A stretch of 64,000 nt of DNA. It comes from Xanthomonas floridensis. Its GTDB lineage: Bacteria; Pseudomonadota; Gammaproteobacteria; Xanthomonadales; Xanthomonadaceae. The position numbers and the translations under genes are program-made. Below the pieces are notes generated by a model. The model made no database searches. It was given only the letters and a program-made list of their open reading frames with translations, and was not told where the DNA came from. The stretch is from positions 62,001-126,000 of the forward strand of contig NZ_LXNG01000003.1 of assembly GCF_001642575.1 (NCBI RefSeq), read 5' to 3'. Below are positions 26,239-33,906 of the stretch, one piece after another. How positions within the stretch are numbered: position 1 is the stretch's first letter; the number at the start of each line of letters is the position of its first letter.

Positions 26239-27155
26239 GACTGCGCCTGGAAAAGAGAGAGGCCAAACCGGCGTGCGACCCAGGAAAAGAACCGGGAATT
26301 GCTGCTGCTGTCCGGACGAGGCGGCATTGACGGCACGGGAATCTCCGCAGTCTGGGCAAGGCCGCTGGCGAGTGCGGCGGCGAACAGGCATTCCACCGTC
26401 TGCAGCGGGAGCTTGCAAGCAGTGGCCAGCGCCTGCGGGCGCCATGGGCGCGCATGCAGGTGGGCGATGGCGAGCAACTGCGCCGGCGAACTGGTCTGCG
26501 CGCTCAATTCCGGCCACTGGCGCAGCTGCAGCGCGTGGCTGGGCTCCACCGCCGGCAGGGCGGGGCGCAGATGCTCGGGCAGGGCGAAATACAGTGCTTC
26601 GAACGAGACGCGCTGCGGCAACGAAGTGTGGATATCGTCGGCCGTGCGCTGCCAGCCCGAGCGGTCCAGCGCAGCGATCAGCTCATCCAGCGTGACGCCG
26701 GCCGGCAGATGCAGGCAGTGTTGGGCCGGATCCACGCGCACCTGCAGCCCCGCGTTGCGCACCACCACCACGCCGGTACCGAATTCACCGCGGCAATGGC
26801 GCAGCAGCAAGGCCGGCTCGGCCACCGGAGTGGCATGTGGCGACGACAGCAGCAGGCGCATCTGTTCGTTGAGCTCGCGCACGGTGGCGCCATGCTTGAG
26901 CCAGGCGCCGGCCACCGGTGTGCGCGAGACCACCAGCACGCGCACCGGCTGGCCCTGCAGCGCCTGCCATGCAGCCAGGCCGTCGGCGGTTTCCAGGCCC
27001 AGCACCACCACGTCGGCCGCGTGCTGCGGCCACTCGCCCAGCTGCACGTCGATGCGCTCGGCGAGCAGCAGCGAGCACGCCAGTTTCAGGCGCGTGGTGT
27101 GCAGCAGGTCCAGGCCGGCCGTGGCGACCCGCATGGCGTGAATGGGTGTGGTCAT
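26235..27155 (-). CDS. Uncharacterised protein of the roadblock/GTPase operon
   Basis: A 306-residue cytoplasmic protein with no transmembrane segment. The N-terminal half has alternating strands and helices ('RVLVVSRTPVAGAWL') loosely like a receiver fold. The middle contains 'GVTLDELIAALDRSGWQR'. The C-terminal part has a short helical segment ('LLAIAHLHARPWRPQALATA' followed by 'LQTVECLFAAALASG') that resembles a winged helix. That would parallel the DUF742 proteins of Streptomyces conservons, but I cannot claim homology. The ATG at 27155 is the first after the upstream gene; the stop overlaps the GTPase start. Confidence 0.75.
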   Translation of the reverse strand: MTTPIHAMRVATAGLDLLHTTRLKLACSLLLAERIDVQLGEWPQHAADVVVLGLETADGLAAWQALQGQPVRVLVVSRTPVAGAWLKHGATVRELNEQMRLLLSSPHATPVAEPALLLRHCRGEFGTGVVVVRNAGLQVRVDPAQHCLHLPAGVTLDELIAALDRSGWQRTADDIHTSLPQRVSFEALYFALPEHLRPALPAVEPSHALQLRQWPELSAQTSSPAQLLAIAHLHARPWRPQALATACKLPLQTVECLFAAALASGLAQTAEIPVPSMPPRPDSSSNSRFFSWVARRFGLSLFQAQS

Positions 27156-27249
27156 GAGAGGGCGCCGTCTGGGCGCAGTGACGCGACAACGCCTGCCGGC
27201 TTGCACCGGCAGGCAGGGTCGGCGACGCAGGTGCGCCGCCGGACAGGCA

Positions 27250-27609
27250 TCAACCGAAATCCAGGGTCTTTTCGAACGCCTTGAGCTCGTGACGGGCCAT
27301 CGCCAGATTGGCCTTGGCGCGGTCCAGTACCACGTACAGGAACAGCGTGCCGTTGCTTTCCAGCGGACGCAGCAGGTGGTACTGGCGCGACAGCGTGATC
27401 AGGATGTCTTCGATGGTGTCGTTCAGGCCGAGCTGCTCGGCGATGCGGCGCTTGGCACGGACCACTTCGGTATTGCCGGCTGCGGCCAGTTCCAGGTTGA
27501 GTTCGGTGCCGCCGGTCATGCCCAGCGCCATGCCGCTATCGCTGTCGACCAGCGCGGCGCCGACGAAACCGGCGAGCGAATGCAGTTGTTCCAGATTGAG
27601 TTTTGACAT
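27250..27609 (-). CDS. Roadblock/LC7-like protein (second copy)
   Basis: A 119-residue protein with the roadblock pattern: an N-terminal helix 'LEQLHSLAGFVGAALVD', then 'DSGMALGM', a long central helix, and the strands 'DILITLSRQYHLLRPLE' and 'TLFLYVVLDRAKANLAMARH'. Such proteins dimerise and act on small GTPases, as MglB does for MglA. It lies 95 bases upstream of the 306-residue protein gene and 69 bases downstream of the other roadblock gene, all on the minus strand. Confidence 0.75.
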   Translation of the reverse strand: MSKLNLEQLHSLAGFVGAALVDSDSGMALGMTGGTELNLELAAAGNTEVVRAKRRIAEQLGLNDTIEDILITLSRQYHLLRPLESNGTLFLYVVLDRAKANLAMARHELKAFEKTLDFG

Positions 27610-27677
27610 CGGTGGTCCCCTTCCAAACAGTGAGAAAAATCGGTGCGCTCGTGCAAGCACGAACGATGCCAACGGCA

Positions 27678-28130
27678 TCAGCCAGCCGGTCGTGCCAGCG
27701 CAGTGGCCAGGCGGCCGGCGCAATCGCGCGCGTTGAACAGCAGTGCGGCGGCATTGAGGTCGGCGCTGCCCACGGCGGTCAGTGTCAGTGGCTTGTCGGC
27801 GCGGATGCGGATCAGCACCAGCTGCCCGCCGCGGGTGCTGATGGTGGCGTAGTCGGCTTCGCTGAGGCCCGATTCGCGCGCCAGGGTCTCGCCCAGGGTC
27901 AGGAACGAATTGGCCATTGCCGCAAGCCGGCGGCCATCCACATCAAGGCTGGATTGCTCGGTGATGGCGCGGCCGTCGGCGGTGGACAGCATCAACAGGG
28001 CAATGCCCGGCTCGCGCTCGATGGTCTGGGCGAACTCGCGCCCGATACGCTGCAAATCGTACAGATGCGACGCCCGCGCGACTTCGCCCACGGCAGCCTT
28101 GACGACCTGGTTGACGGCGTTATGCGGCAT
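27678..28130 (-). CDS. Roadblock/LC7 domain protein (first gene of the operon)
   Basis: A 150-residue protein. The roadblock fold is indicated by 'IALLMLSTADGRAI', 'AAMANSFLTLGETLARES', 'ATISTRGGQLVLIRI' and 'LTLTAVGSADLNAAALLFNA'. A strong GGGAG ribosome-binding site precedes the ATG at 28130. It starts the four-gene cluster that ends with the MglA-like GTPase. Its sequence differs clearly from the second roadblock protein, so a heterodimer or two separate interactions are both possible. Confidence 0.82.
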   Translation of the reverse strand: MPHNAVNQVVKAAVGEVARASHLYDLQRIGREFAQTIEREPGIALLMLSTADGRAITEQSSLDVDGRRLAAMANSFLTLGETLARESGLSEADYATISTRGGQLVLIRIRADKPLTLTAVGSADLNAAALLFNARDCAGRLATALARPAG

Positions 28131-28451
28131 GAAACTCCCCCTGTTGCTGATGGCCCGAGCGCGTACGTGATGCGTGTCCTGCGCTGGCCGGCGCACCATA
28201 CCATCCAGGTATTAGTGCGCAGTCACACCAGCCTCAGGTGTTTCACTGGGCGGTCAGACAAGCAGAATCTGCAAAGTCCAGCGCGCCACGAACTGCCGTG
28301 GCACGTCACAGTAGCGGCGCGTTGAGGCAGATCTAAACCCATCGGTTGTGAGGCCAGGCGCGATGCAAGCCACATGCCGTGCTGCGCTGCCGCGCGTCAC
28401 TGCGCGGACGCGCCACTAGACTGCACGGCTTTATCGATGCTGGAGCAATGC
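28131..28451. other. Intergenic region between divergent operons
   Basis: This gap separates the roadblock operon from the arginase gene and must hold both promoters. I see no clear operator, and no confident -10/-35 pair can be assigned. Confidence 0.4.
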
Positions 28452-29375
28452 ATGGCAACGCAGTACGTGCCGGTTTCCCTGATTGGCGTTCCCACCGACA
28501 TCGGTGCCGGCCACCGCGGCGCACGGATGGGCCCGGAGGCGCTGCGCATCGCCGGGTTGCAGGAGGCGCTGGCCGGGCGCGGCGTGGAGGTGCGTGATCT
28601 GGGCAACCTGGATGGTCCACGCAATCCGTGGCAGCAGCCGCAGGCCGGTTATCGGCACCTGGACGAGGTGGTGGCCTGGAACCAGGCCCTGATGGATGCC
28701 AGCTACGCCGAGCTGCAGGCCGGCCGCATGCCGGTCATGCTGGGCGGCGACCATTGCCTGGGGATCGGCTCGATCACCGCAGTGGCCAAGTACTGCCGCG
28801 AGCAGGGCCGCCCGCTGCGGGTGCTGTGGCTGGATGCGCATTCGGACTTCAATACCAGCGAGGTGACTCCCTCGGGCAACGTGCACGGCATGCCGGTGGC
28901 CTGCCTGTGCGGGCTGGGCCCGCAGGCGCTGACCCACCTGGGTGGCAGCGCACCGGCGGTGTTGCCCGAGCAGGTGCGCCAGATCGGCATCCGCTCGGTG
29001 GACCCGGAGGAGAAGCGGCTGATCAAGCAGCACCGCATCGACGTCTACGACATGCGCTACATCGACGAAGCCGGCATGAAGCGCACCATGGAAGCGGCGC
29101 TGCAGGGCATGAGCGCCGACACCCATCTGCATGTGAGCTTCGATGTGGATTTTCTCGACCCCAGCATTGCGCCAGGGGTGGGCACCACGGTGCCGGGCGG
29201 CCCGAACTACCGCGAGGCGCAGCTGGTGATGGAGATGATTGCCGACACCGGCCGTCTGGGCTCGCTGGATATCGTCGAGCTCAATCCGGTGCTGGACAAC
29301 CGCAATGCCACCGCCGAGCTGGCGGTGGATCTGGTCGAGAGCCTGTTCGGCAAGTCGACCCTGATGCGAGATTGA
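28452..29375 (+). CDS. rocF: Arginase
   Basis: A 307-residue ureohydrolase that cleaves arginine to ornithine and urea. The binuclear manganese site motifs are present: 'GGDHCLGIGS', 'DAHSDFNT' and 'SFDVDFLDPSIAPG'. The segment 'GVPTDIGAGHRGARMGP' near the N-terminus and the C-terminal 'LDIVELNP' fit arginase rather than agmatinase, since the serine and asparagine of the arginine site lie in 'SDFNT'. The ATG at 28452 has GGAG eight bases upstream. It is followed after 109 bases by two small lipoprotein genes. Confidence 0.93.
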   Translation: MATQYVPVSLIGVPTDIGAGHRGARMGPEALRIAGLQEALAGRGVEVRDLGNLDGPRNPWQQPQAGYRHLDEVVAWNQALMDASYAELQAGRMPVMLGGDHCLGIGSITAVAKYCREQGRPLRVLWLDAHSDFNTSEVTPSGNVHGMPVACLCGLGPQALTHLGGSAPAVLPEQVRQIGIRSVDPEEKRLIKQHRIDVYDMRYIDEAGMKRTMEAALQGMSADTHLHVSFDVDFLDPSIAPGVGTTVPGGPNYREAQLVMEMIADTGRLGSLDIVELNPVLDNRNATAELAVDLVESLFGKSTLMRD

Positions 29376-29484
29376 TCCAGTGCTGAACGCGGCACGCTGC
29401 CGTTCACATCAAATCCACGTCCGCGCAGTCAGATTTGGCGCCAAGCGAGGTGCGATCGCACCGGGCGCAGACCGAGGAAGACCT

Positions 29485-29637
29485 ATGAAGCGACTGCTGA
29501 CACTGATGGTGCTGGGCCTGTTTTCGGCCGGCGTGATGACGGGCTGCAACACCGTGGCCGGCGCCGGCAAGGACATGCAGGGCGCGGGCGACAAGGTCGA
29601 GAAGACGGCCGAAAAATGCAGCGACGGTAAGTGCTGA
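29485..29637 (+). CDS. Entericidin-like small lipoprotein, copy 1
   Basis: A 50-residue lipoprotein precursor of the entericidin A/B family. The leader 'LLTLMVLGLFSAGVMTGC' ends in a lipobox with Cys21. The mature peptide 'NTVAGAGKDMQGAGDKVEKT' is typical, followed by a Cys-containing tail (EKCSDGKC) that copy 2 lacks. Entericidins are membrane-associated lipopeptides linked to envelope stress and lysis in stationary phase. A GGAAGA sequence lies upstream of the ATG. Confidence 0.88.
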   Translation: MKRLLTLMVLGLFSAGVMTGCNTVAGAGKDMQGAGDKVEKTAEKCSDGKC

Positions 29638-29714
29638 TTCGCCACCGTTGCGTGGTGCTTGTTCGATTTGATTGATCTGCGGCAACGCGCCGCTTACCCA
29701 TGAAGGAGTCTGTT

Positions 29715-29849
29715 ATGAAGCGTGCAATTGTGCTGCTGGTGCTGTCGGTGTTTTCGGTCGGTATGCTGTCGGGCTGCAACACCGTCGCAGGTGCCGGCAA
29801 GGACGTGCAGGGCGCTGGCGAGAAGGTGGAAGACGCCGCGCGCAAGTGA
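29715..29849 (+). CDS. Entericidin-like small lipoprotein, copy 2
   Basis: A 44-residue lipoprotein precursor with leader 'IVLLVLSVFSVGMLSGC' and mature segment 'NTVAGAGKDVQGAGEKVED', nearly identical in the core to copy 1, from which it must have arisen by tandem duplication. It begins 77 bases after copy 1, has an AAGGAG ribosome-binding site, and ends just before a strong terminator at 29876-29899. Short genes like this are easily missed. Confidence 0.87.
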   Translation: MKRAIVLLVLSVFSVGMLSGCNTVAGAGKDVQGAGEKVEDAARK

Positions 29850-29875
29850 TCCACTTGCTGCAACGGTGAACAAAG

Positions 29876-29899
29876 ACGGGCCGAAAGGCCCGTTTTTTT
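29876..29899 (+). terminator. Rho-independent terminator after the entericidin pair
   Basis: ACGGGCC-GAAA-GGCCCGT forms a 7-bp stem with a GAAA tetraloop and is followed by a run of seven T. This is a canonical intrinsic terminator for the upstream plus-strand genes. Confidence 0.88.
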
Positions 29900-30202
29900 G
29901 TGGGTGCTCGCCCCCGCGATGCTGCGTATGCCTTAGCGGCAAGTAAAACGTGGCGAGCAGTGATCAGCTGTGGACGCCGCGCAAGACCCGGCATGTATGC
30001 GTGGTTCCTGCACATTCCAGATCGGCGGTATCCACCTGACGGCAGTCCAGTGGTTTGTCAGCTTCGCGATCTGGAAGTGCTGATGCACGGCAGCCATTCA
30101 TCACGGTGAGCATGGGCTAGACATCTCTTGACCTGTGCGCAACGCTGCCGGCCCCACTCTGGCTACACGGTCAATCGCGACCGCATGCAGCGGAGAACCG
30201 CA
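29900..30202. other. Intergenic region, nothing recognised
   Basis: This 303-base gap lies between the entericidin terminator and the CsbD gene. It must carry the CsbD promoter; no clear operator or repeat was found. Confidence 0.4.
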
Positions 30203-30412
30203 ATGAACAAAGACATCATTTCCGGCAAGTGGACCCAGCTCAAGGGCCAGATGCAGGCCAAGTGGGGCGATCTCACTGACGATGACTTCAAGGTTGCAGA
30301 AGGTAACGCCGAATATCTGCAGGGCAAGTTGCAGGAGCGCTACGGCTGGGACCGCGACCGCGCCCAGACCGAGGTGCGCGCCTTCGAAAAGTCGCTGCAC
30401 GACGACCGCTGA
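30203..30412 (+). CDS. CsbD-family stress protein
   Basis: A 69-residue CsbD/YjbJ-like protein. The signature is '[20 protein letters not shown]' followed by '[16 protein letters not shown]'. Members are small, acidic, hydrophilic and among the most abundant general-stress proteins; their molecular role is unsettled. The ATG at 30203 has a GGAGAA ribosome-binding site. A strong terminator follows, so it is a single-gene transcript. Confidence 0.92.
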   Translation: MNKDIISGKWTQLKGQMQAKWGDLTDDDFKVAEGNAEYLQGKLQERYGWDRDRAQTEVRAFEKSLHDDR

Positions 30413-30456
30413 GGCAACTCGCCCGCTCGCCTTCGGGTTGAGCAGGTCGTCCGGAA

Positions 30457-30485
30457 GGCGGGCCGCATGCGGCCCGCTTTTTTTG
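30457..30485 (+). terminator. Rho-independent terminator after the CsbD gene
   Basis: GCGGGCCG-CATG-CGGCCCGC forms an 8-bp GC-rich stem with a 4-base loop and is followed by seven T. It closes the CsbD transcript. Confidence 0.88.
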
Positions 30486-30565
30486 TGGGCAACGGCAGCG
30501 CCGGGAAGACGGATGAGGCGGCGCAGAGGCGTTAAACTTGCCGGCTGATTCCCTGGCCTTTGCAG

Positions 30566-31855
30566 ATGACCACTCGCGTTCTTACCGGCATCACCACCTC
30601 CGGCACACCGCACCTGGGCAACTACGTCGGTGCGATCCGCCCCGCCATCCAGGCCAGCGCTGCCGCCGATGCGGAGAGCTTCTACTTCCTGGCCGATCTG
30701 CACAGCCTGATCAAGGCGCAGGATCCGGCGCGGACGCAGCGCTCCACCCTGGAAATCGCCGCCAGCTGGCTGGCCTGCGGGCTGGACCCGGACAAGGCGT
30801 GGTTCTACCGCCAGTCCGATGTGCCCGAGACCACCGAGTTGATGTGGCTGCTGACCTGCGTGGCCGGCAAGGGCATCCTCAACCGCGCGCATGCCTACAA
30901 GGCGGCGGTGGACAAGAACCGCGCCGACGGCGAGGACGACGACGCCGGCGTGACCGCCGGCTTGTTCATGTATCCGGTGCTGATGGCGGCCGATATCCTG
31001 ATCTTCAACGCACACAAGGTGCCGGTGGGGCGCGACCAGATCCAGCACATCGAAATGGCGCGCGATTTCGCGCAGCGCTTCAACCATGTGTACGGTCGCG
31101 ACTTCTTTACGCTACCCGATGCGGTGATCGACGAGCAGGTGGCCACCTTGCCGGGCCTGGATGGCCGCAAGATGAGCAAGAGCTACGGCAATACCATCGC
31201 GCTGTTCGCCCCGCGCGAGGAGCTGCGCAAGCTGGTGTTCTCCATCCTGACCGATTCGCGCGCGCCAGGTGAGCCCAAGGACACCCAGGGTTCGGCGCTG
31301 TTTCAGTTGTACCAGGCCTTCGCCACGCCGGCGGAGACCACGGCCTTCGCGCAGGCGTTTGCCGAAGGGATCGGTTGGGGCGACGCCAAGCAGCAGCTGT
31401 TCGAGCGCATCGATCGCGAGATTGCCCCGCTGCGCACGCGCTACGAGGCACTGATGGCCGAACCGGCCAGGATCGAAGCGATACTGCGCGCCGGCGGTGC
31501 ACGCCTGCGCGCGCGCTACGCCACGCCGCTGCTGGCCCAGCTGCGCGACGCGGTGGGCTTGCGCGACCTGTCCGATCAGGCGGGCCCGGCGGCGGTGCAG
31601 GCTGGCGAAAAAATCGCCTTGCCGGTGTTCAAGCAATACCGTGAAAGCGACGGGCAGTTCTATTTCAAGTTGAACGATGGTGCCGGCGCCCTGCTGCTGC
31701 AAAGCGATGGCTTTGCCTCGCCACGCGATGCCGGGCAGTTGATCGCGCGTTTGAAGCAGGCCGTGCAGGCCAGCGATCTGCAGTTGCCGGGTGTGCATGC
31801 CCAGGCCGATGCCGATGTGATTCTTGCCGCGGTGCAGGCGCTGCGCGAGGTCTGA
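30566..31855 (+). CDS. trpS: Tryptophanyl-tRNA synthetase
   Basis: A 429-residue class-I aminoacyl-tRNA synthetase. The HIGH-type motif occurs as 'TSGTPHLGNYVGA' near the N-terminus and the KMSKS loop as 'DGRKMSKSYGN' near residue 200. The protein is longer than the approximately 335-residue E. coli enzyme because of a C-terminal extension ('RESDGQFYFKLNDGAGALLL'), which is common in xanthomonads and related bacteria. The ATG at 30566 is preferred over a TTG six bases upstream. It is monocistronic as far as can be seen. Confidence 0.96.
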   Translation: MTTRVLTGITTSGTPHLGNYVGAIRPAIQASAAADAESFYFLADLHSLIKAQDPARTQRSTLEIAASWLACGLDPDKAWFYRQSDVPETTELMWLLTCVAGKGILNRAHAYKAAVDKNRADGEDDDAGVTAGLFMYPVLMAADILIFNAHKVPVGRDQIQHIEMARDFAQRFNHVYGRDFFTLPDAVIDEQVATLPGLDGRKMSKSYGNTIALFAPREELRKLVFSILTDSRAPGEPKDTQGSALFQLYQAFATPAETTAFAQAFAEGIGWGDAKQQLFERIDREIAPLRTRYEALMAEPARIEAILRAGGARLRARYATPLLAQLRDAVGLRDLSDQAGPAAVQAGEKIALPVFKQYRESDGQFYFKLNDGAGALLLQSDGFASPRDAGQLIARLKQAVQASDLQLPGVHAQADADVILAAVQALREV

Positions 31856-32264
31856 TCGCAGCGGCAAGGCGGGCCGGCTGGATGCGCATGGCCAGTGCAT
31901 CGCGTGTCGTGCAGGAGGCTGAGCGATGCGTGTACCCGGCGCTCGATCGTGTTGGATACATCGTTATCGCTTGCCCGAAACCTCCGGCGCCGCGTGAGCG
32001 GTGACTGTGATCTGTGCCGCAGCTGCGAAGTGATTGACTGCGCCGCTGCGGTGCTCGACTTGAGCCCACGACCCCGGACCACCACACTGTTCCAGGGAGC
32101 CCACCGGTACGCCGCTGCCGCGGCGCACGTCCCGGTGCGTGTAGCGCAGTCCGGAGAACGCCACCGCCGGTGCGCCAATGGCGGCACGGCGCGGCAGAGC
32201 GCAGCACGGCGCGCCGATGGTGGTACGGTCGTGGCGTCACTCGTCGTGCAGCTACGGAGTCGCA
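31856..32264. other. Intergenic region, nothing recognised
   Basis: This gap of just over 400 bases lies between trpS and the metallo-hydrolase gene. The open frames inside it on both strands have no family features. It should contain the promoter of the downstream gene. Confidence 0.4.
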
Positions 32265-33203
32265 ATGACAGCACCGGTTGATTCCAGCATCCATCCCATC
32301 GATACCGGCTTTGGCGGGCCGCAGTTCGATGCGGCGTACCTGATCGTGGAGGCGCAGCGCGGCGCCTTCATCGATTGCGGAACCTCGTTGTCGGTGCCGC
32401 GCCTGCTTGCTGCCGTGCAGGCGGCCGGGCTGACGCCGACGCAGGTGGACTGGTTGATCCTGACCCATGTGCATCTGGATCACGCTGGCGGTGCCGGCGC
32501 CTTGCTGCAGCACCTGCCCAATGCGCGGGTGCTGGTGCATCCGCGCGGTGCGCCGCACATGATCGACCCGACCCGCCTGATCGCCGGTGCCACTGCGGTG
32601 TATGGGCAGGACGAAATGGCGCGCAGCTATGGCCAGATCGTGCCGGTTCCAGCCGAACGGGTGGTAGAGGCCGTCGACGGGCAGGCGGTGCTGCTCGGCG
32701 AGCGCGCGCTGTGCACGGTCGATACGCCCGGACATGCGCGGCACCACCTGTGCGTGTGGGATGCGCGCAGCCGCAGCTGGTTCACCGGCGATACCTTCGG
32801 CCTGTCGTATCGCCAGCTCGATAGCGCGCAAGGGGCCTTCATCCTGCCGACGTCCTCGCCGGTGCAGTTCGAACCGGAGGCGATGCTGCACTCGATCGCG
32901 CGGCTGATGGAGGCCGCGCCGCAGGCGATGTATCTCACCCACTATGGCCGGGTCGAATCGCCCGGCCCGTTGGCGCAGGCGCTGGTGCAGCAGATCCACG
33001 CGATGACCGAGATTGCGCTGGGCTGCGCGGCACACCCAGATCGCCACCGCTGCATGGTGGCGGCGCTGACCGCGCTGTACCTGGAGCGTGCCCGGCAGCA
33101 CGGTTGCCGGCTGGACGATGCGGCCGTGGCACGGCTGCTGGCCACCGATATCGAACTCAACGCGCAGGGTTTGGGTTGCTGGCTGGATCGTCCGGTGCGT
33201 TGA
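32265..33203 (+). CDS. Metallo-beta-lactamase-fold hydrolase
   Basis: A 312-residue protein of the glyoxalase II-like branch. The zinc motif is 'THVHLDHAGG' near residue 65, with further ligands in 'DTPGHARHHLCVWD', 'FTGDTFG' and 'YLTHYGRV'. The C-terminal ~80 residues form a helical tail absent from minimal glyoxalases. The substrate is unknown; a thioester or lactone is plausible. The ATG at 32265 has a CGGAG ribosome-binding site. No signal peptide is present, so it is probably cytoplasmic. Confidence 0.88.
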   Translation: MTAPVDSSIHPIDTGFGGPQFDAAYLIVEAQRGAFIDCGTSLSVPRLLAAVQAAGLTPTQVDWLILTHVHLDHAGGAGALLQHLPNARVLVHPRGAPHMIDPTRLIAGATAVYGQDEMARSYGQIVPVPAERVVEAVDGQAVLLGERALCTVDTPGHARHHLCVWDARSRSWFTGDTFGLSYRQLDSAQGAFILPTSSPVQFEPEAMLHSIARLMEAAPQAMYLTHYGRVESPGPLAQALVQQIHAMTEIALGCAAHPDRHRCMVAALTALYLERARQHGCRLDDAAVARLLATDIELNAQGLGCWLDRPVR

Positions 33204-33906
33204 GGGCGGCCGGATCGGGACTGGCGCGGCGAGGGTGGGGGACGCCGTCGATGCAGGGTTGTCGCTCGGCATGCGCTGTCCACGTGCAGCAGATCGCCGT
33301 GCATACGATGAAGCGTGTTCGCCACGCATGCTGTCAGCATTGTGCACCGCAGATTGCTCCTGCAATGTGGTTTGCCGCCTTGCCGCCTTGCCGCCTTGCC
33401 GCCTTGCCGCCTGGCGTGGGCATGCACACCGCACACGCACTTGGGTCAGTGCAGTGGAGTGCGAGGGGACGGCGCACGCCGTAGCGCGATGGCCATAACG
33501 ACCTGCAGATGCATGAGTGCGCCGGAGACGCCTATCGTCGCGTCTGAAAGCCGCGCCCGGTCTGCCTTGCCAGCTCCCGCCGCGATGCCGTCGCACAGCT
33601 ACGCGTCTCAGCTCAACCGAATGCAGGTGCCCGGTGAAACGATGCGGCAGGCGATGGCGACAAGGCATCTGCCGGATGCAGCAGCGATGCTGCATGCTGC
33701 GGTAAGCCAGGCCAATTACAGGCACTGGGCAGGCAGCACGCAGCTGCGAGTTGTCAGGAAGAGAACATGGTGGACGCGGCATGTTCCACTTCCGACTCCC
33801 GATCACTGCCGACTACGCGCTGTGCGGTGGGTTGGATCACCGCGATTGGCTGCGCGCTTGTAAACTGTCTGTCATCCATCCGTTGCAAGGCCTCACCGTG
33901 AATCCG
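33204..33906. other. Long intergenic region with an 8-bp tandem repeat
   Basis: A gap of about 700 bases. I find no supported gene on either strand. It holds the five-copy repeat at 33372-33411. The last part precedes the M28 peptidase and should hold its promoter. Confidence 0.45.
33372..33411. repeat. 8-bp tandem repeat (TTGCCGCC, five copies)
   Basis: Five perfect head-to-tail copies of TTGCCGCC in an intergenic gap. Because the unit is not a multiple of three, any reading frame across it shifts with copy number, and tracts like this vary between strains by slippage. There are no spacers, so it is not a CRISPR array. Confidence 0.92.

Noticed and set aside
33372..33411. CRISPR-like periodicity
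   Set aside because: The repeats are 8 bp and contiguous, without spacers.
31665..33806. 713-codon minus-strand frame
   Set aside because: It is open only because of high GC; it spans the metallo-hydrolase gene antisense and has no domain.
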